A stretch of 8,954 nucleotides of DNA from Clostridia bacterium (GCA_019421925.1 JAHZEH010000017.1:7897-16850); one strand, 5' to 3'. Shown: positions 1-6,200, counted from the stretch's first letter. Notes: generated from the letters alone by a model not told the origin. Made by a program: numbers and translations.

Positions 1-381
1 CCCTGTGCGGTGGCGATTGTGCTCAACGTTGTACTCGTCCACCTGTTCGCTCCCCTGCTGGGGCTGAGCGAGCTGGCTGTGACCACGCTGCACTTCTATC
101 TGACGGGCTTCGCCTGGTTTGTGCTGCTCGAGCGCATCTGCCGTCCCTTCAATCTCCTGCGGGGCGGGCTGTGTATCGCCATGGGGGTCTCCTATTTTGT
201 AATCTCCTTCCTCTTCCGCGACCTCATTGGCATTGGCCTGCTGGTGGACGGCGCCCTGCTGCTCTTCCTGGCTCTGGCCATCCTCAGCACAATCCTGCAG
301 GTTCTGCTCACCGCAGCGATGGAGAGGGGACATCTCATCAAGGGGTTTTTGCGCCGTCTGACCAGGGAGACCCCTGAATAA
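1..381 (+). CDS. C-terminal fragment of a polytopic membrane protein, probably a cation-transporting P-type ATPase
   Basis: The reading frame is open from the first base of the window and ends with TAA at 379-381, so the true start lies upstream; the GTG near position 10 is only an internal codon. The visible ~126 residues are very hydrophobic, with about three to four membrane helices separated by a short basic loop (RICRPFNLLRG) and a basic cytoplasmic tail (RGHLIKGFLRRLTRETPE). From memory of the family, an R-x-C-x-PFN-x-LR loop between late helices, followed by two final helices, resembles the C-terminal membrane domain of Clostridial cation-translocating P-type ATPases (ATPase E-like). 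The diagnostic DKTGT phosphorylation motif and the nucleotide-binding domain would lie outside the window, so the family call is an inference. It could be another polytopic transporter. A strong hairpin follows the stop at once. Confidence 0.5.
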   Translation, partial: PCAVAIVLNVVLVHLFAPLLGLSELAVTTLHFYLTGFAWFVLLERICRPFNLLRGGLCIAMGVSYFVISFLFRDLIGIGLLVDGALLLFLALAILSTILQVLLTAAMERGHLIKGFLRRLTRETPE

Positions 382-384
382 AAA

Positions 385-442
385 CGGCAAGTTACGCCAG
401 AGGAAAAAGGCCGGCAGGCCTTTTTTCTGGCGTAACTTGCCG
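385..442. terminator. Long near-perfect hairpin, probable (bidirectional) terminator
   Basis: Positions 385-401 pair perfectly with 426-442 (17 bp), and 404-412 pair with 417-425 (9 bp) around the tetraloop GGCA; the only irregularity is a two-base GG bulge at 402-403. The six-T run (421-426) lies inside the stem rather than after it, so the inner GGCC/GGCC part followed by U's can act as a terminator for the upstream gene. The outer 17-bp clamp is more than a simple terminator needs. By symmetry it would also fold in minus-strand transcripts. Confidence 0.75.
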
Positions 443-449
443 CAAAACG

Positions 450-478
450 TAGACTTTTTCGTACTTTTGTCATATAAT
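450..478 (+). promoter_or_regulatory. Sigma-A promoter candidate for the 88-aa gene
   Basis: A perfect -10 TATAAT at 473-478 is preceded by TAGACT at 450-455 (4 of 6 matches to TTGACA) with exactly 17 bp between them. It lies just after the upstream hairpin and points at the small gene starting at 624, which would give a leader of roughly 140 nt. Confidence 0.6.
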
Positions 479-587
479 GACTCCAGAAGCGGAGCAACAC
501 AATTCGCGGTGATTTTATGCACTTTTATATCAAAATCATGCGGAATGTGCGGAATAAAATTCACAGCGGAACTGCACGAAAAAGTCT
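451..587. repeat. 12-bp perfect inverted repeat bracketing the promoter and leader
   Basis: AGACTTTTTCGT at 451-462 is the exact reverse complement of ACGAAAAAGTCT at 576-587. Between the arms are the -10 box (473-478), a smaller inverted repeat (TGATTTT 510-516 / AAAATCA 532-538) and a direct repeat of TGCGGAAT (539-546 and 548-555, one base apart). The stretch is clearly AT-richer than the neighbouring genes. No clear target-site duplication flanks the arms. It could be a structured leader, a regulator-binding region or a remnant of a small non-autonomous element. Confidence 0.45.
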
Positions 588-623
588 GCTTAATCGTGTG
601 GCGCAAGGATTCAGAGGAACAAC

Positions 624-890
624 ATGCACGACAACAGGGAATCTAAAAACAATCAGCGGCCTCTTTTGGAAGTCCTGAGCGAAGAAACCGGTTGCCTCTT
701 TCTCTCCGATCTGCGTCTGTCAGAAAAACGCCCCGCTATTGCGCAAGCCCTGCCCACGATCGAGGCCTCCCTCTTCCCGGACGCGGAATGGGAGGAGGCT
801 TTTCTCTATCTCACGGGCAGCAAGCAATCCTTCTCCTCCCCAAAGGAGGCGAAGCGGCGTCTGCTGCGGTGGATGCAGGAGAGAGGTTGA
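624..890 (+). CDS. Small hypothetical protein, 88 aa
   Basis: I do not recognise this family. The ATG at 624 has a good ribosome site (AGAGGA at 613-617, about 6 nt upstream), a promoter candidate upstream (450-478) and a terminator directly after the stop (902-935), so it looks like a real single-gene transcription unit. The protein is soluble, with no signal peptide or membrane segment. The N-terminus is polar (MHDNRESKNNQ), the middle is mixed helical (LLEVLSEETGCLFLSDLRL), followed by an acidic/aromatic stretch (PDAEWEEAFLYLTG) and a basic amphipathic C-terminus (KEAKRRLLRWMQERG). It contains one cysteine and therefore no CxxC zinc motif. It converges on the kinase gene. Function unknown; a small regulatory or adaptor protein is possible, but nothing in the sequence shows it. 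Confidence 0.65.
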   Translation: MHDNRESKNNQRPLLEVLSEETGCLFLSDLRLSEKRPAIAQALPTIEASLFPDAEWEEAFLYLTGSKQSFSSPKEAKRRLLRWMQERG

Positions 891-901
891 CAAACCAACG
901 C

Positions 902-935
902 AAAAAGAGACGTGGAAAATCCCACGTCTCTTTTT
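902..935. terminator. Bidirectional Rho-independent terminator
   Basis: A perfect 14-bp stem, AAAAAGAGACGTGG (902-915) with CCACGTCTCTTTTT (922-935), encloses a 6-nt loop. The A-run on one side and T-run on the other give a U-tract in both directions. It serves the 88-aa gene (stop 890, +) and the convergent kinase gene (stop 954, -). Confidence 0.9.
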
Positions 936-953
936 GTTGCCCAAAGGCTTGAT

Positions 954-2447
954 TTACGCTTTGTGCCACTTTCCGGCCCGCTGCACGGCCCTCTTCCAGC
1001 CGTCCATGAGCTCCGCCCTCTCCTCCGCGCTCAGGCGGGGATCGAACCGCTTCTCGACCTGCCAGTTGTCGGCCACTTCCTGCACGGATTTGTAATAGCC
1101 CACAGCCAGACCGGCCAGGTAGGCCGCGCCCAGGCAGGTGGTCTCAGTGATAACGGGACGCTCCACGGGCACGCCCAGGATGTCCGCCTGGAACTGGCAC
1201 AGGAAATCGCTCTTGGCCCCGCCGCCGTCTGCCCTCAGAGCGTTGATCTTGGTGCCGGAGAGCTCCTCCATGTCGTGGAAGGCCTCGGCCACCTGGTAGG
1301 CCATGCACTCCAGAGCGGCCCGGCAGATGTGCGCCTTGGTGGTGCCGCGGGTAATGCCGATAATGGTGCCCGTGGCGTAGGGGTCGTTATAGGGGGAACC
1401 CAGGCCGGTGAAGGCGGGCACCAGATACACGCCGCCGTTGTCCTCCACAGTGTTTGCAAACTTCTCGCACTCGGAGGCCTCGGAGATGATGCCCAGGCCG
1501 TCGCGCAGCCACTGGATGGCCGCGCCGGACACATTAGCCATACCCTCAAGGCCGTACTGCAAATCGCCCTTGGGCCCGCAGAGCACGTCGGAGAAGGTGC
1601 CGCCGTGGGCGCCTTTGTAGTTCTTGCCGGTGTTGAGGATCATGAAAGAGCCCGTGCCATAGGTGTTTTTAGCCATACCCTCGAACAGGCATCCCTGGCC
1701 GAAAGCCGCAGCCTGCTGGTCTCCCGCGATGCCCGCGATCGGCACGGAAGCCCCGAAGAACTCCTTGGGGTCGGTGTAGGCGTAAATCTCACTGGAGGAG
1801 CGCAGCTCAGGCAGGATGCTCCGGGGAATGCCCAGCTCCTTGAGCATCTCCTCGTCGTAGTCCAGGGTGATCTGGTTGAGCATCATGGTGCAGCCCGCGT
1901 TGGAGTAATCCGTGACATGGGCCGCGCCGCCCGACATCTTCCAGATCATCCAGGAGTCGATCGTGCCGAAACAGACGTCGCCCGCCTCAATGCCCCTGCG
2001 GACCTCCTCGTTGTTCTGCATGACCCACTCAATCTTGGGGCCGGCGTTGTTGGTGACAATAATCATACCGGTGCGGGCCATGATGCCCGGCCCGTCCTTG
2101 GCGATGAGTTCGTCGCAGCGCTTGGCTGTGCGGGTGTCCTGCCAGACGATGGAGGGGCAAAGAACCTTGCCTGTGTTTTTATTCCAGAATACTGTGGTCT
2201 CGCGCTGGTTGGTGATGCCGATGCCAGCGATGTCGCCGGGGGCGATTCCCTTGTTATCCAGGCACTCCTTGACCACGCGCATGGTCACGTCGTAGATCTC
2301 CTGGGCGTCGTGCTCCACCCAGCCGGGCTGGGGGAAATACTGGGTAAACTCGCTGTATGCGGTGGAGATGATGTTGGCTCCCTCGTCAAAAACGATAGCC
2401 TTGCTGCCGGTAGTTCCCTGGTCAATGCCGAGAATATACTTGCTCAT
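954..2447 (-). CDS. glpK: Glycerol kinase family protein (GlpK-like FGGY kinase)
   Basis: Likely performs ATP-dependent phosphorylation of glycerol to sn-glycerol 3-phosphate in the cytoplasm. The 497 aa match the family's usual length (about 500). The N-terminal phosphate-binding loop is DQGTTGSK (9-16); NQRETT (80-85) supplies the Arg and Glu that hold glycerol; VWQ (101-103) keeps the pocket Trp; GIAGDQQA (239-246) carries the catalytic Asp243; NTYGTGSFM (261-269), VPAFTGLGSPY (343-353) and DGGG (407-410) form the ATP-binding half. ERPVITETTCLGAAYLAGLAVG is typical GlpK. Two features are unusual. The DPYFSGTK-type segment is VTNNAGPK (131-138), so the pocket Tyr is Asn133. Where Firmicute enzymes have the HPr-phosphorylated His (YHFFG), this one has Glu229 (KEFFG). 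AAGGAG lies 8 nt before the ATG. No glycerol facilitator or glycerol-3-phosphate oxidase gene is adjacent. The substrate could therefore be glycerol or a related polyol. Confidence 0.88.
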   Translation of the reverse strand: MSKYILGIDQGTTGSKAIVFDEGANIISTAYSEFTQYFPQPGWVEHDAQEIYDVTMRVVKECLDNKGIAPGDIAGIGITNQRETTVFWNKNTGKVLCPSIVWQDTRTAKRCDELIAKDGPGIMARTGMIIVTNNAGPKIEWVMQNNEEVRRGIEAGDVCFGTIDSWMIWKMSGGAAHVTDYSNAGCTMMLNQITLDYDEEMLKELGIPRSILPELRSSSEIYAYTDPKEFFGASVPIAGIAGDQQAAAFGQGCLFEGMAKNTYGTGSFMILNTGKNYKGAHGGTFSDVLCGPKGDLQYGLEGMANVSGAAIQWLRDGLGIISEASECEKFANTVEDNGGVYLVPAFTGLGSPYNDPYATGTIIGITRGTTKAHICRAALECMAYQVAEAFHDMEELSGTKINALRADGGGAKSDFLCQFQADILGVPVERPVITETTCLGAAYLAGLAVGYYKSVQEVADNWQVEKRFDPRLSAEERAELMDGWKRAVQRAGKWHKA

Positions 2448-2528
2448 GGTTCGCTCTCCTTCGTTTTTCTCCAGTCAGATTTGTCCTGTGGAGGGCCCTG
2501 CCCTGCTTCCAGACAAAACAAACCATAT

Positions 2529-2557
2529 ATAGTATCTTGTTACGTATTTTACCGCAA
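2529..2557 (-). promoter_or_regulatory. Weak promoter candidate for the glycerol-kinase-like gene
   Basis: On the minus strand TTGCGG (2557-2552) and TACTAT (2534-2529) are 17 bp apart, about 80 nt upstream of the start codon. Matches are only 3/6 and 4/6, so this is tentative. A small inverted repeat, AAATC-AAGC-GATTT (2556-2569), touches the -35 and could be an operator. It resembles a catabolite-repression (cre) site only in its core and lacks the TG at the left end. Confidence 0.3.
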
Positions 2558-2633
2558 ATCAAGCGATTTCTGTATATTTGCAAAATATTTCTACGAATTC
2601 TTTTCTTTTCGCGTCTAAAATTCTCAAAACACC

Positions 2634-2663
2634 TTGAAAAAGGCACTATTCAGGGGTTACACT
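2634..2663 (+). promoter_or_regulatory. Promoter candidate for the amidohydrolase gene
   Basis: TTGAAA (2634-2639) and TACACT (2658-2663) are separated by 18 bp on the plus strand and end about 30 bp before the ATG at 2696. This would give a short leader that holds the ribosome site AAGGAG (2683-2688), 7 nt from the start. Confidence 0.45.
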
Positions 2664-2695
2664 GAGTTCATCGAATCCATCAAAGGAGCCTTATT

Positions 2696-4237
2696 ATGAA
2701 TCACTCTCTCGCATACGTTAACGCCAACGTCATCCCCATGGAAGGGAGCGCAAGATACTCCGCCCTCCTCATTGAAAACGGCCTTGTCTCCGCCTTGGGC
2801 GGCGACGGGGAGATCGCTGCTCTGTGCGCTCAAAAAGGGATCGTACCCCGGGATGCGGGCGGCGCAACCATTCTGCCCGCCTTTTTCGACTGCCATGTCC
2901 ATGTCCTGACCACTGGCGAAAACGCCCTGGGCATCGACCTGTATGACTGCAAGGACGTTTCGGAGGTTGTGAAGCTGCTTGAGGAGGCTGACAAGACCTG
3001 GGAGGCGGGCCGCTGGATTTTCGCCAAGCGTTTGGACGAGTCCCGCCTGGCTGAAGGCCGCCCCCCTCTCATGAGCGAGCTGGACGTCATCTCCCGTCCG
3101 GTCTTTATCTCCGACCGGGGCAAGCACTACACCTTGGTCAACCGGGCCGCCTTCGAGGCGCTGGTCATCCCCCTGGATACGACCGGCGTGCGCCTGGACG
3201 AAAGCGGCCAGCCCACCGGCAGACTCCAGGATGACGGCAACCGCCTGGCCCAGAGCCGTTTCTTCTCCTCCTGGACGGTAGCCCAGCGCCAGGACGCTGG
3301 GCGCTATACCGCCAAGCTGGCCCTCTCCCGGGGCATTACCACCATCAACGCAATGGAGGGGCTGGACAGCGGGGATGAGGACATCCCCATCATTCTGGAC
3401 GTAATCCCCTCCCTGCCCCTGGATATGGATATCTATTGGTGCACCCATGATCTGGAAAAGGTCCGGGAGCTGGGCCTGCCCTGCTGGGGAGGCGACATCC
3501 TGCTGGATGGCTCCATCGGCTCCCGCACCGCCGCCTTCTCCCAGCCCTATAGCGACGCGGATACCTGCGGTTACCTCAACCTTCCCGCGGACGAGGTCCG
3601 GCGCATCGTCGGGGAGGCCCTGAAAAACGACCTGGCCATCTCCTTCCACTGCATCGGCGAACTGGCCATGACTCAGGCCCTGGACGCGATGGAAGCCGCA
3701 CTGGCCCAGTACCCCGAGAAGAGGCGGAGCCACAAGCTGCGCCTGGAGCACTTCGGCTTCCCCACCCAGGCGGACATCGTCCGGGCTGCAGAAATCGGCG
3801 TGGTCATCTCCACCCAGCCCGCCTTCACCTATCTGCGGGGCGGCCCGGGCACCGTTTACAACCACCGTCTGGGGGACGAGCGGGAGCGGGGCGGCTATCC
3901 CCTGCGCCGCTTCCTGGACGCGGGGATTGTGTTGGGCGGCGGCTCGGACAGCGACGTGACGCCCATGGATTCCCTCATGGGCATCCACGCGGCAGTCAAT
4001 CAGCCCTACCCGGAGAACGCCGTGACTCCCTATGAGGCGGTGCGCATGTATACCATCGATGCGGCCAGGTGCGCCTTCTGCGCAGACCGCAAGGGCAGCC
4101 TGGTTCCCGGCAAGCAGGGGGATGTGGTGGTGCTCTCAGACGACCCCATGGCAGTCAATCCCCGCTCCATCAAGGACATCCGCGTGCTCCAGACCGTATA
4201 CAAAGGGGACGTGGTGTTCGAGGCACAGAGGCCCTAA
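2696..4237 (+). CDS. Amidohydrolase family 3 protein (YtcJ-like metal-dependent hydrolase)
   Basis: A cytoplasmic metal-dependent hydrolase, probably acting on an amide, formamide or related C-N bond; the true substrate cannot be read from the sequence. The 513 aa fit the family. A beta-rich N-terminal cap precedes the metal-binding HxH in FFDCHVHVL (63-71). The family block LDGSIGSRTAAF lies at 270-281, a further metal-site histidine at FHCIGE (317-322), the LEH histidine at 350-352, STQPAF at 372-377 and the catalytic-Asp region GGSDSDVTP (415-423). The C-terminal strands KGSLVPGKQGDVVVLSDD (466-483) close the composite beta domain. There is no signal peptide. At the position where many family members have a bridging-metal Lys (VK-x3-DGS), this one has Asp268 (GGDILLDGS), which I believe marks a subfamily. 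The start is supported by AAGGAG 7 nt upstream. It is divergent from the GlpK-like gene and followed by a strong terminator, so it is probably monocistronic. Confidence 0.85.
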   Translation: MNHSLAYVNANVIPMEGSARYSALLIENGLVSALGGDGEIAALCAQKGIVPRDAGGATILPAFFDCHVHVLTTGENALGIDLYDCKDVSEVVKLLEEADKTWEAGRWIFAKRLDESRLAEGRPPLMSELDVISRPVFISDRGKHYTLVNRAAFEALVIPLDTTGVRLDESGQPTGRLQDDGNRLAQSRFFSSWTVAQRQDAGRYTAKLALSRGITTINAMEGLDSGDEDIPIILDVIPSLPLDMDIYWCTHDLEKVRELGLPCWGGDILLDGSIGSRTAAFSQPYSDADTCGYLNLPADEVRRIVGEALKNDLAISFHCIGELAMTQALDAMEAALAQYPEKRRSHKLRLEHFGFPTQADIVRAAEIGVVISTQPAFTYLRGGPGTVYNHRLGDERERGGYPLRRFLDAGIVLGGGSDSDVTPMDSLMGIHAAVNQPYPENAVTPYEAVRMYTIDAARCAFCADRKGSLVPGKQGDVVVLSDDPMAVNPRSIKDIRVLQTVYKGDVVFEAQRP

Positions 4238-4251
4238 ACTGCATAAAACAC

Positions 4252-4283
4252 AAAACCGGGGCGGCCGCAGCCGCCCCGGTTTT
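4252..4283. terminator. Bidirectional Rho-independent terminator
   Basis: A perfect 14-bp stem, AAAACCGGGGCGGC (4252-4265) with GCCGCCCCGGTTTT (4270-4283), has the loop CGCA and T- and A-runs on the two sides. It ends both the amidohydrolase transcript (stop 4237, +) and the tetR-antiporter operon (stop 4293, -). Confidence 0.92.
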
Positions 4284-4292
4284 TCTGTCATC

Positions 4293-5531
4293 TCATTCCA
4301 CCTGTACCTGCCTCTGCGTATCGAGCTCGCCGGCCCACTCAAAGCCCTTCTTTGCCACGATCACAGCGATCATCTCATTGATTACAGCAGCAGCCGCAAT
4401 CGTGCCCTGTATAATGGCTGCGCATTCCGGCGCGGGTCCGGCCAGCATGGAAACCGCGATCCCTGTGAATACCAGTGACACGCCTGAGTGCGGCAGGAGG
4501 GTGAAACCAAGGTATTTCTGTACGGTGTCCGGCATCCTGGTCGCCTTTGCCCCCAAGCGGGCGCCGAAGTACTTCCCGGCGGCGCGGGCGGCAATGTAGA
4601 TACAGGTGTAGAGTCCGGCCCCGAGAATCGCATGATAATCCAGCGGTGCGCCCAGATTCAGGATTACCACGATCATCGAAACGCCAAGCAGAGGGCTGAA
4701 ATTCTCCACGATCCGTTCCAGCCGCTCCTCCGGCACCATGTTGGAAAAGACCGCGGAAAAAGCCATTCCCATCAGCATGAAGTTGAGCACGGGAGAGGGC
4801 ATCAAACAGGTGTTGCAGGCAAATCCCAGGGCCGCGGTCAAAAGAATCATTCCGCACAGAACGGTCAGGTCCGCCCTCTTTGTCCGGCACTTTTTCAACA
4901 GTATGCCGGCAGGGATTCCCGTGACAACCCCAATGAGCAGCGGCAGCAAAATCATAACGGGAATCATGTACAGCGGCATCCCGCCCCCTGAGACATGCCT
5001 GGTAGCAATTGCAACCGTTGTAAAAAACACGGCCACACCGACCATATCATCCAGCGCCGCCATGGGGATCAATGTCTTTGTAACCGGACCGCTTGTCCTG
5101 AACTCCCGCACAATGGAGAGCGCCGGGGCGGGCGCGGTGGCCAGCGCAATCCCGCCCAAGAGGAATGCCAGATACAGCGGGATATCAGAAAGCGCGAACA
5201 CAACGACAAAAACGGCAGAGACCAGAATAAAAGTGCCGAGAGACTGGGTGAGCGTCGTGATAATCAGCGCTTTCCCATATTTTTTGATACGGCTCCAAAC
5301 GAGCTCCGTGCCGATCATCAGGCCCACCGCACATTCCAGAACATGGATAACCGACTGATACCACCCGGCGTCCATCAGCGCATCCGGCATCAGGTTCAGC
5401 GCATGAGGCCCGAGGATCATCCCTGCAACCAGCCAGCCGAGAATGGAAGGCAATTTCAGCTTGGACACCAATTTCCCGATGCAGAAGGCCAGGAATGCTG
5501 CGCCAATCCAACGCAATATCAAAAGGGCCAT
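4293..5531 (-). CDS. Cation:proton antiporter (CPA2 family), TetR-controlled
   Basis: An integral membrane exchanger, probably swapping Na+ or K+ for protons. The 412 residues form about 12-13 hydrophobic helices. In numbering from the TTG (one residue longer), PSILGWLVAGMILGPHAL (29-46) is the typical early CPA2 segment, ATAPAPALSIVREF (132-145) is the TM4 unwound region, and AALDDMVG (159-166) carries the Asp pair (162-163) that binds the ion and proton. The short C-terminal tail (LDTQRQVQVE) contains no TrkA-N/TrkA-C (RCK) domain, unlike Kef channels. The start codon is uncertain. ATG at 5531 lies 8 nt from AAGGAGG (5546-5540), and TTG at 5534 lies 5 nt from it. I chose ATG, which overlaps the tetR stop as TGATG and suggests translational coupling. 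Exported substrates other than cations are possible given the TetR partner. Confidence 0.85.
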   Translation of the reverse strand: MALLILRWIGAAFLAFCIGKLVSKLKLPSILGWLVAGMILGPHALNLMPDALMDAGWYQSVIHVLECAVGLMIGTELVWSRIKKYGKALIITTLTQSLGTFILVSAVFVVVFALSDIPLYLAFLLGGIALATAPAPALSIVREFRTSGPVTKTLIPMAALDDMVGVAVFFTTVAIATRHVSGGGMPLYMIPVMILLPLLIGVVTGIPAGILLKKCRTKRADLTVLCGMILLTAALGFACNTCLMPSPVLNFMLMGMAFSAVFSNMVPEERLERIVENFSPLLGVSMIVVILNLGAPLDYHAILGAGLYTCIYIAARAAGKYFGARLGAKATRMPDTVQKYLGFTLLPHSGVSLVFTGIAVSMLAGPAPECAAIIQGTIAAAAVINEMIAVIVAKKGFEWAGELDTQRQVQVE

Positions 5532-6139
5532 CAACTGTCCCTCCTTTCGGCAACGCCATAGAGCATAAAGTCAAACAGCTTGGGCAGATTGGCCTCGTGA
5601 ATGCTCATTTTTTCCGAGAGGGGGAGGCTGCCGCAGGCCGGGCTGCTGAAATAGCTGTTGAACATATCCTGCACGATTGCAAAATACGCCATGGCGTCCT
5701 CCTCGGTGATGCCTGGGCGCAGGGTGACGCAATGAATCGTCTGCTGGAAGAGCTCCCTGCTCAGCGCGTCAAATTCCCCCCGCAAGGCCAGGATGTCCCC
5801 CCGCAGAGCCTCCGGCGGCTGCAACACGGCGTCAAAAAAGATGTGCGCCTCCAGATCATGCTCCCGGAAAAACTCCATCCGCGCCAGCATGTATTTCTCC
5901 AGGTCGCTTCCAACCCCGGCCGCCCTCAGATGCTCCGTCAAATTCCTGAAGCACTGCCCGACACAGGCAAGATACACAGCATCCTTGTTTTTATAATTGT
6001 GATAAAGCAAACCCTTGGGAATCCCCGACTCGCAAATACTGTTCAGCGACGCCCCCGCATATCCCCGCGTCCCGAATTCTCTGATCGCCGCCGCCAGTAT
6101 TTTTTGCCTGGTCAGTTCTGTTCTTTCCTCCCTTTTCAT
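5531..6139 (-). CDS. TetR/AcrR-family transcriptional regulator
   Basis: A 202-aa one-component repressor of the usual TetR length. Residues 8-55 form the DNA-binding domain: TRQKILAAAIREFGTRGYAGAS (first helix and turn; 10-31), then SLNSICESGIPKGLLYHNYKNKDAVY (31-56), which follows the family pattern ...IA...G...KG.LY.YF..K..L. The remainder is the all-helical ligand and dimerisation domain, which is variable and does not reveal the ligand. It is the first gene of an operon with the antiporter, whose ATG overlaps this stop (TGATG). GGAGG lies 6 nt before its ATG. The promoter -10 is inside a perfect palindrome just upstream, so it most likely represses itself and the antiporter. Release is probably triggered by an ion-stress or toxic small molecule that the antiporter relieves; that link is inferred. 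Confidence 0.93.
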   Translation of the reverse strand: MKREERTELTRQKILAAAIREFGTRGYAGASLNSICESGIPKGLLYHNYKNKDAVYLACVGQCFRNLTEHLRAAGVGSDLEKYMLARMEFFREHDLEAHIFFDAVLQPPEALRGDILALRGEFDALSRELFQQTIHCVTLRPGITEEDAMAYFAIVQDMFNSYFSSPACGSLPLSEKMSIHEANLPKLFDFMLYGVAERRDS

Positions 6140-6150
6140 GATCCGCCTCC

Positions 6151-6178
6151 ATATAATAGACTGTTTAGTCTATTATAT
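6151..6178. promoter_or_regulatory. TetR operator: perfect 12-4-12 palindrome
   Basis: ATATAATAGACT (6151-6162) and AGTCTATTATAT (6167-6178) are exact inverted repeats around GTTT. The palindrome covers the minus-strand -10 box and the probable transcription start and stops directly against the ribosome site of tetR (6146-6150). Size and position are typical of a TetR-family operator for autorepression. Confidence 0.85.
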
Positions 6179-6200
6179 GCAAAACAGACCGGCTGGTCAA
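6172..6200 (-). promoter_or_regulatory. Near-consensus sigma-A promoter of the tetR-antiporter operon
   Basis: On the minus strand TTGACC (6200-6195) and TATAAT (6177-6172) are separated by exactly 17 bp, with 11 of 12 consensus bases. The transcription start would fall near 6165, giving a leader of only about 25 nt. Such a strong promoter fits a gene held off by a repressor bound to the overlapping palindrome. Confidence 0.88.

Noticed and set aside
451..587. Complete MITE with target-site duplication
   Set aside because: The inverted repeats are exact but no matching duplication flanks them, and no second copy is visible in the window.
437..646. 69-codon open frame between the long hairpin and the 88-aa gene
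   Set aside because: Its TTG start lies in the hairpin arm, it contains the promoter of the next gene and there is no ribosome site.
2556..2571. cre (CcpA) site upstream of the kinase
   Set aside because: Only the core and right half fit; the left TG is absent. I keep it only as a possible unspecified palindrome.
912..2618. 568-codon plus-strand open frame opposite the glycerol-kinase-like gene
   Set aside because: It is antisense to a gene with clear GlpK motifs, has no ribosome site and starts inside a terminator. High GC and codon bias explain the lack of stops.
2657..3988. 443-codon minus-strand open frame opposite the amidohydrolase
   Set aside because: The plus strand carries all metal-binding motifs of the family. 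The antisense product has low complexity and no initiation signals.
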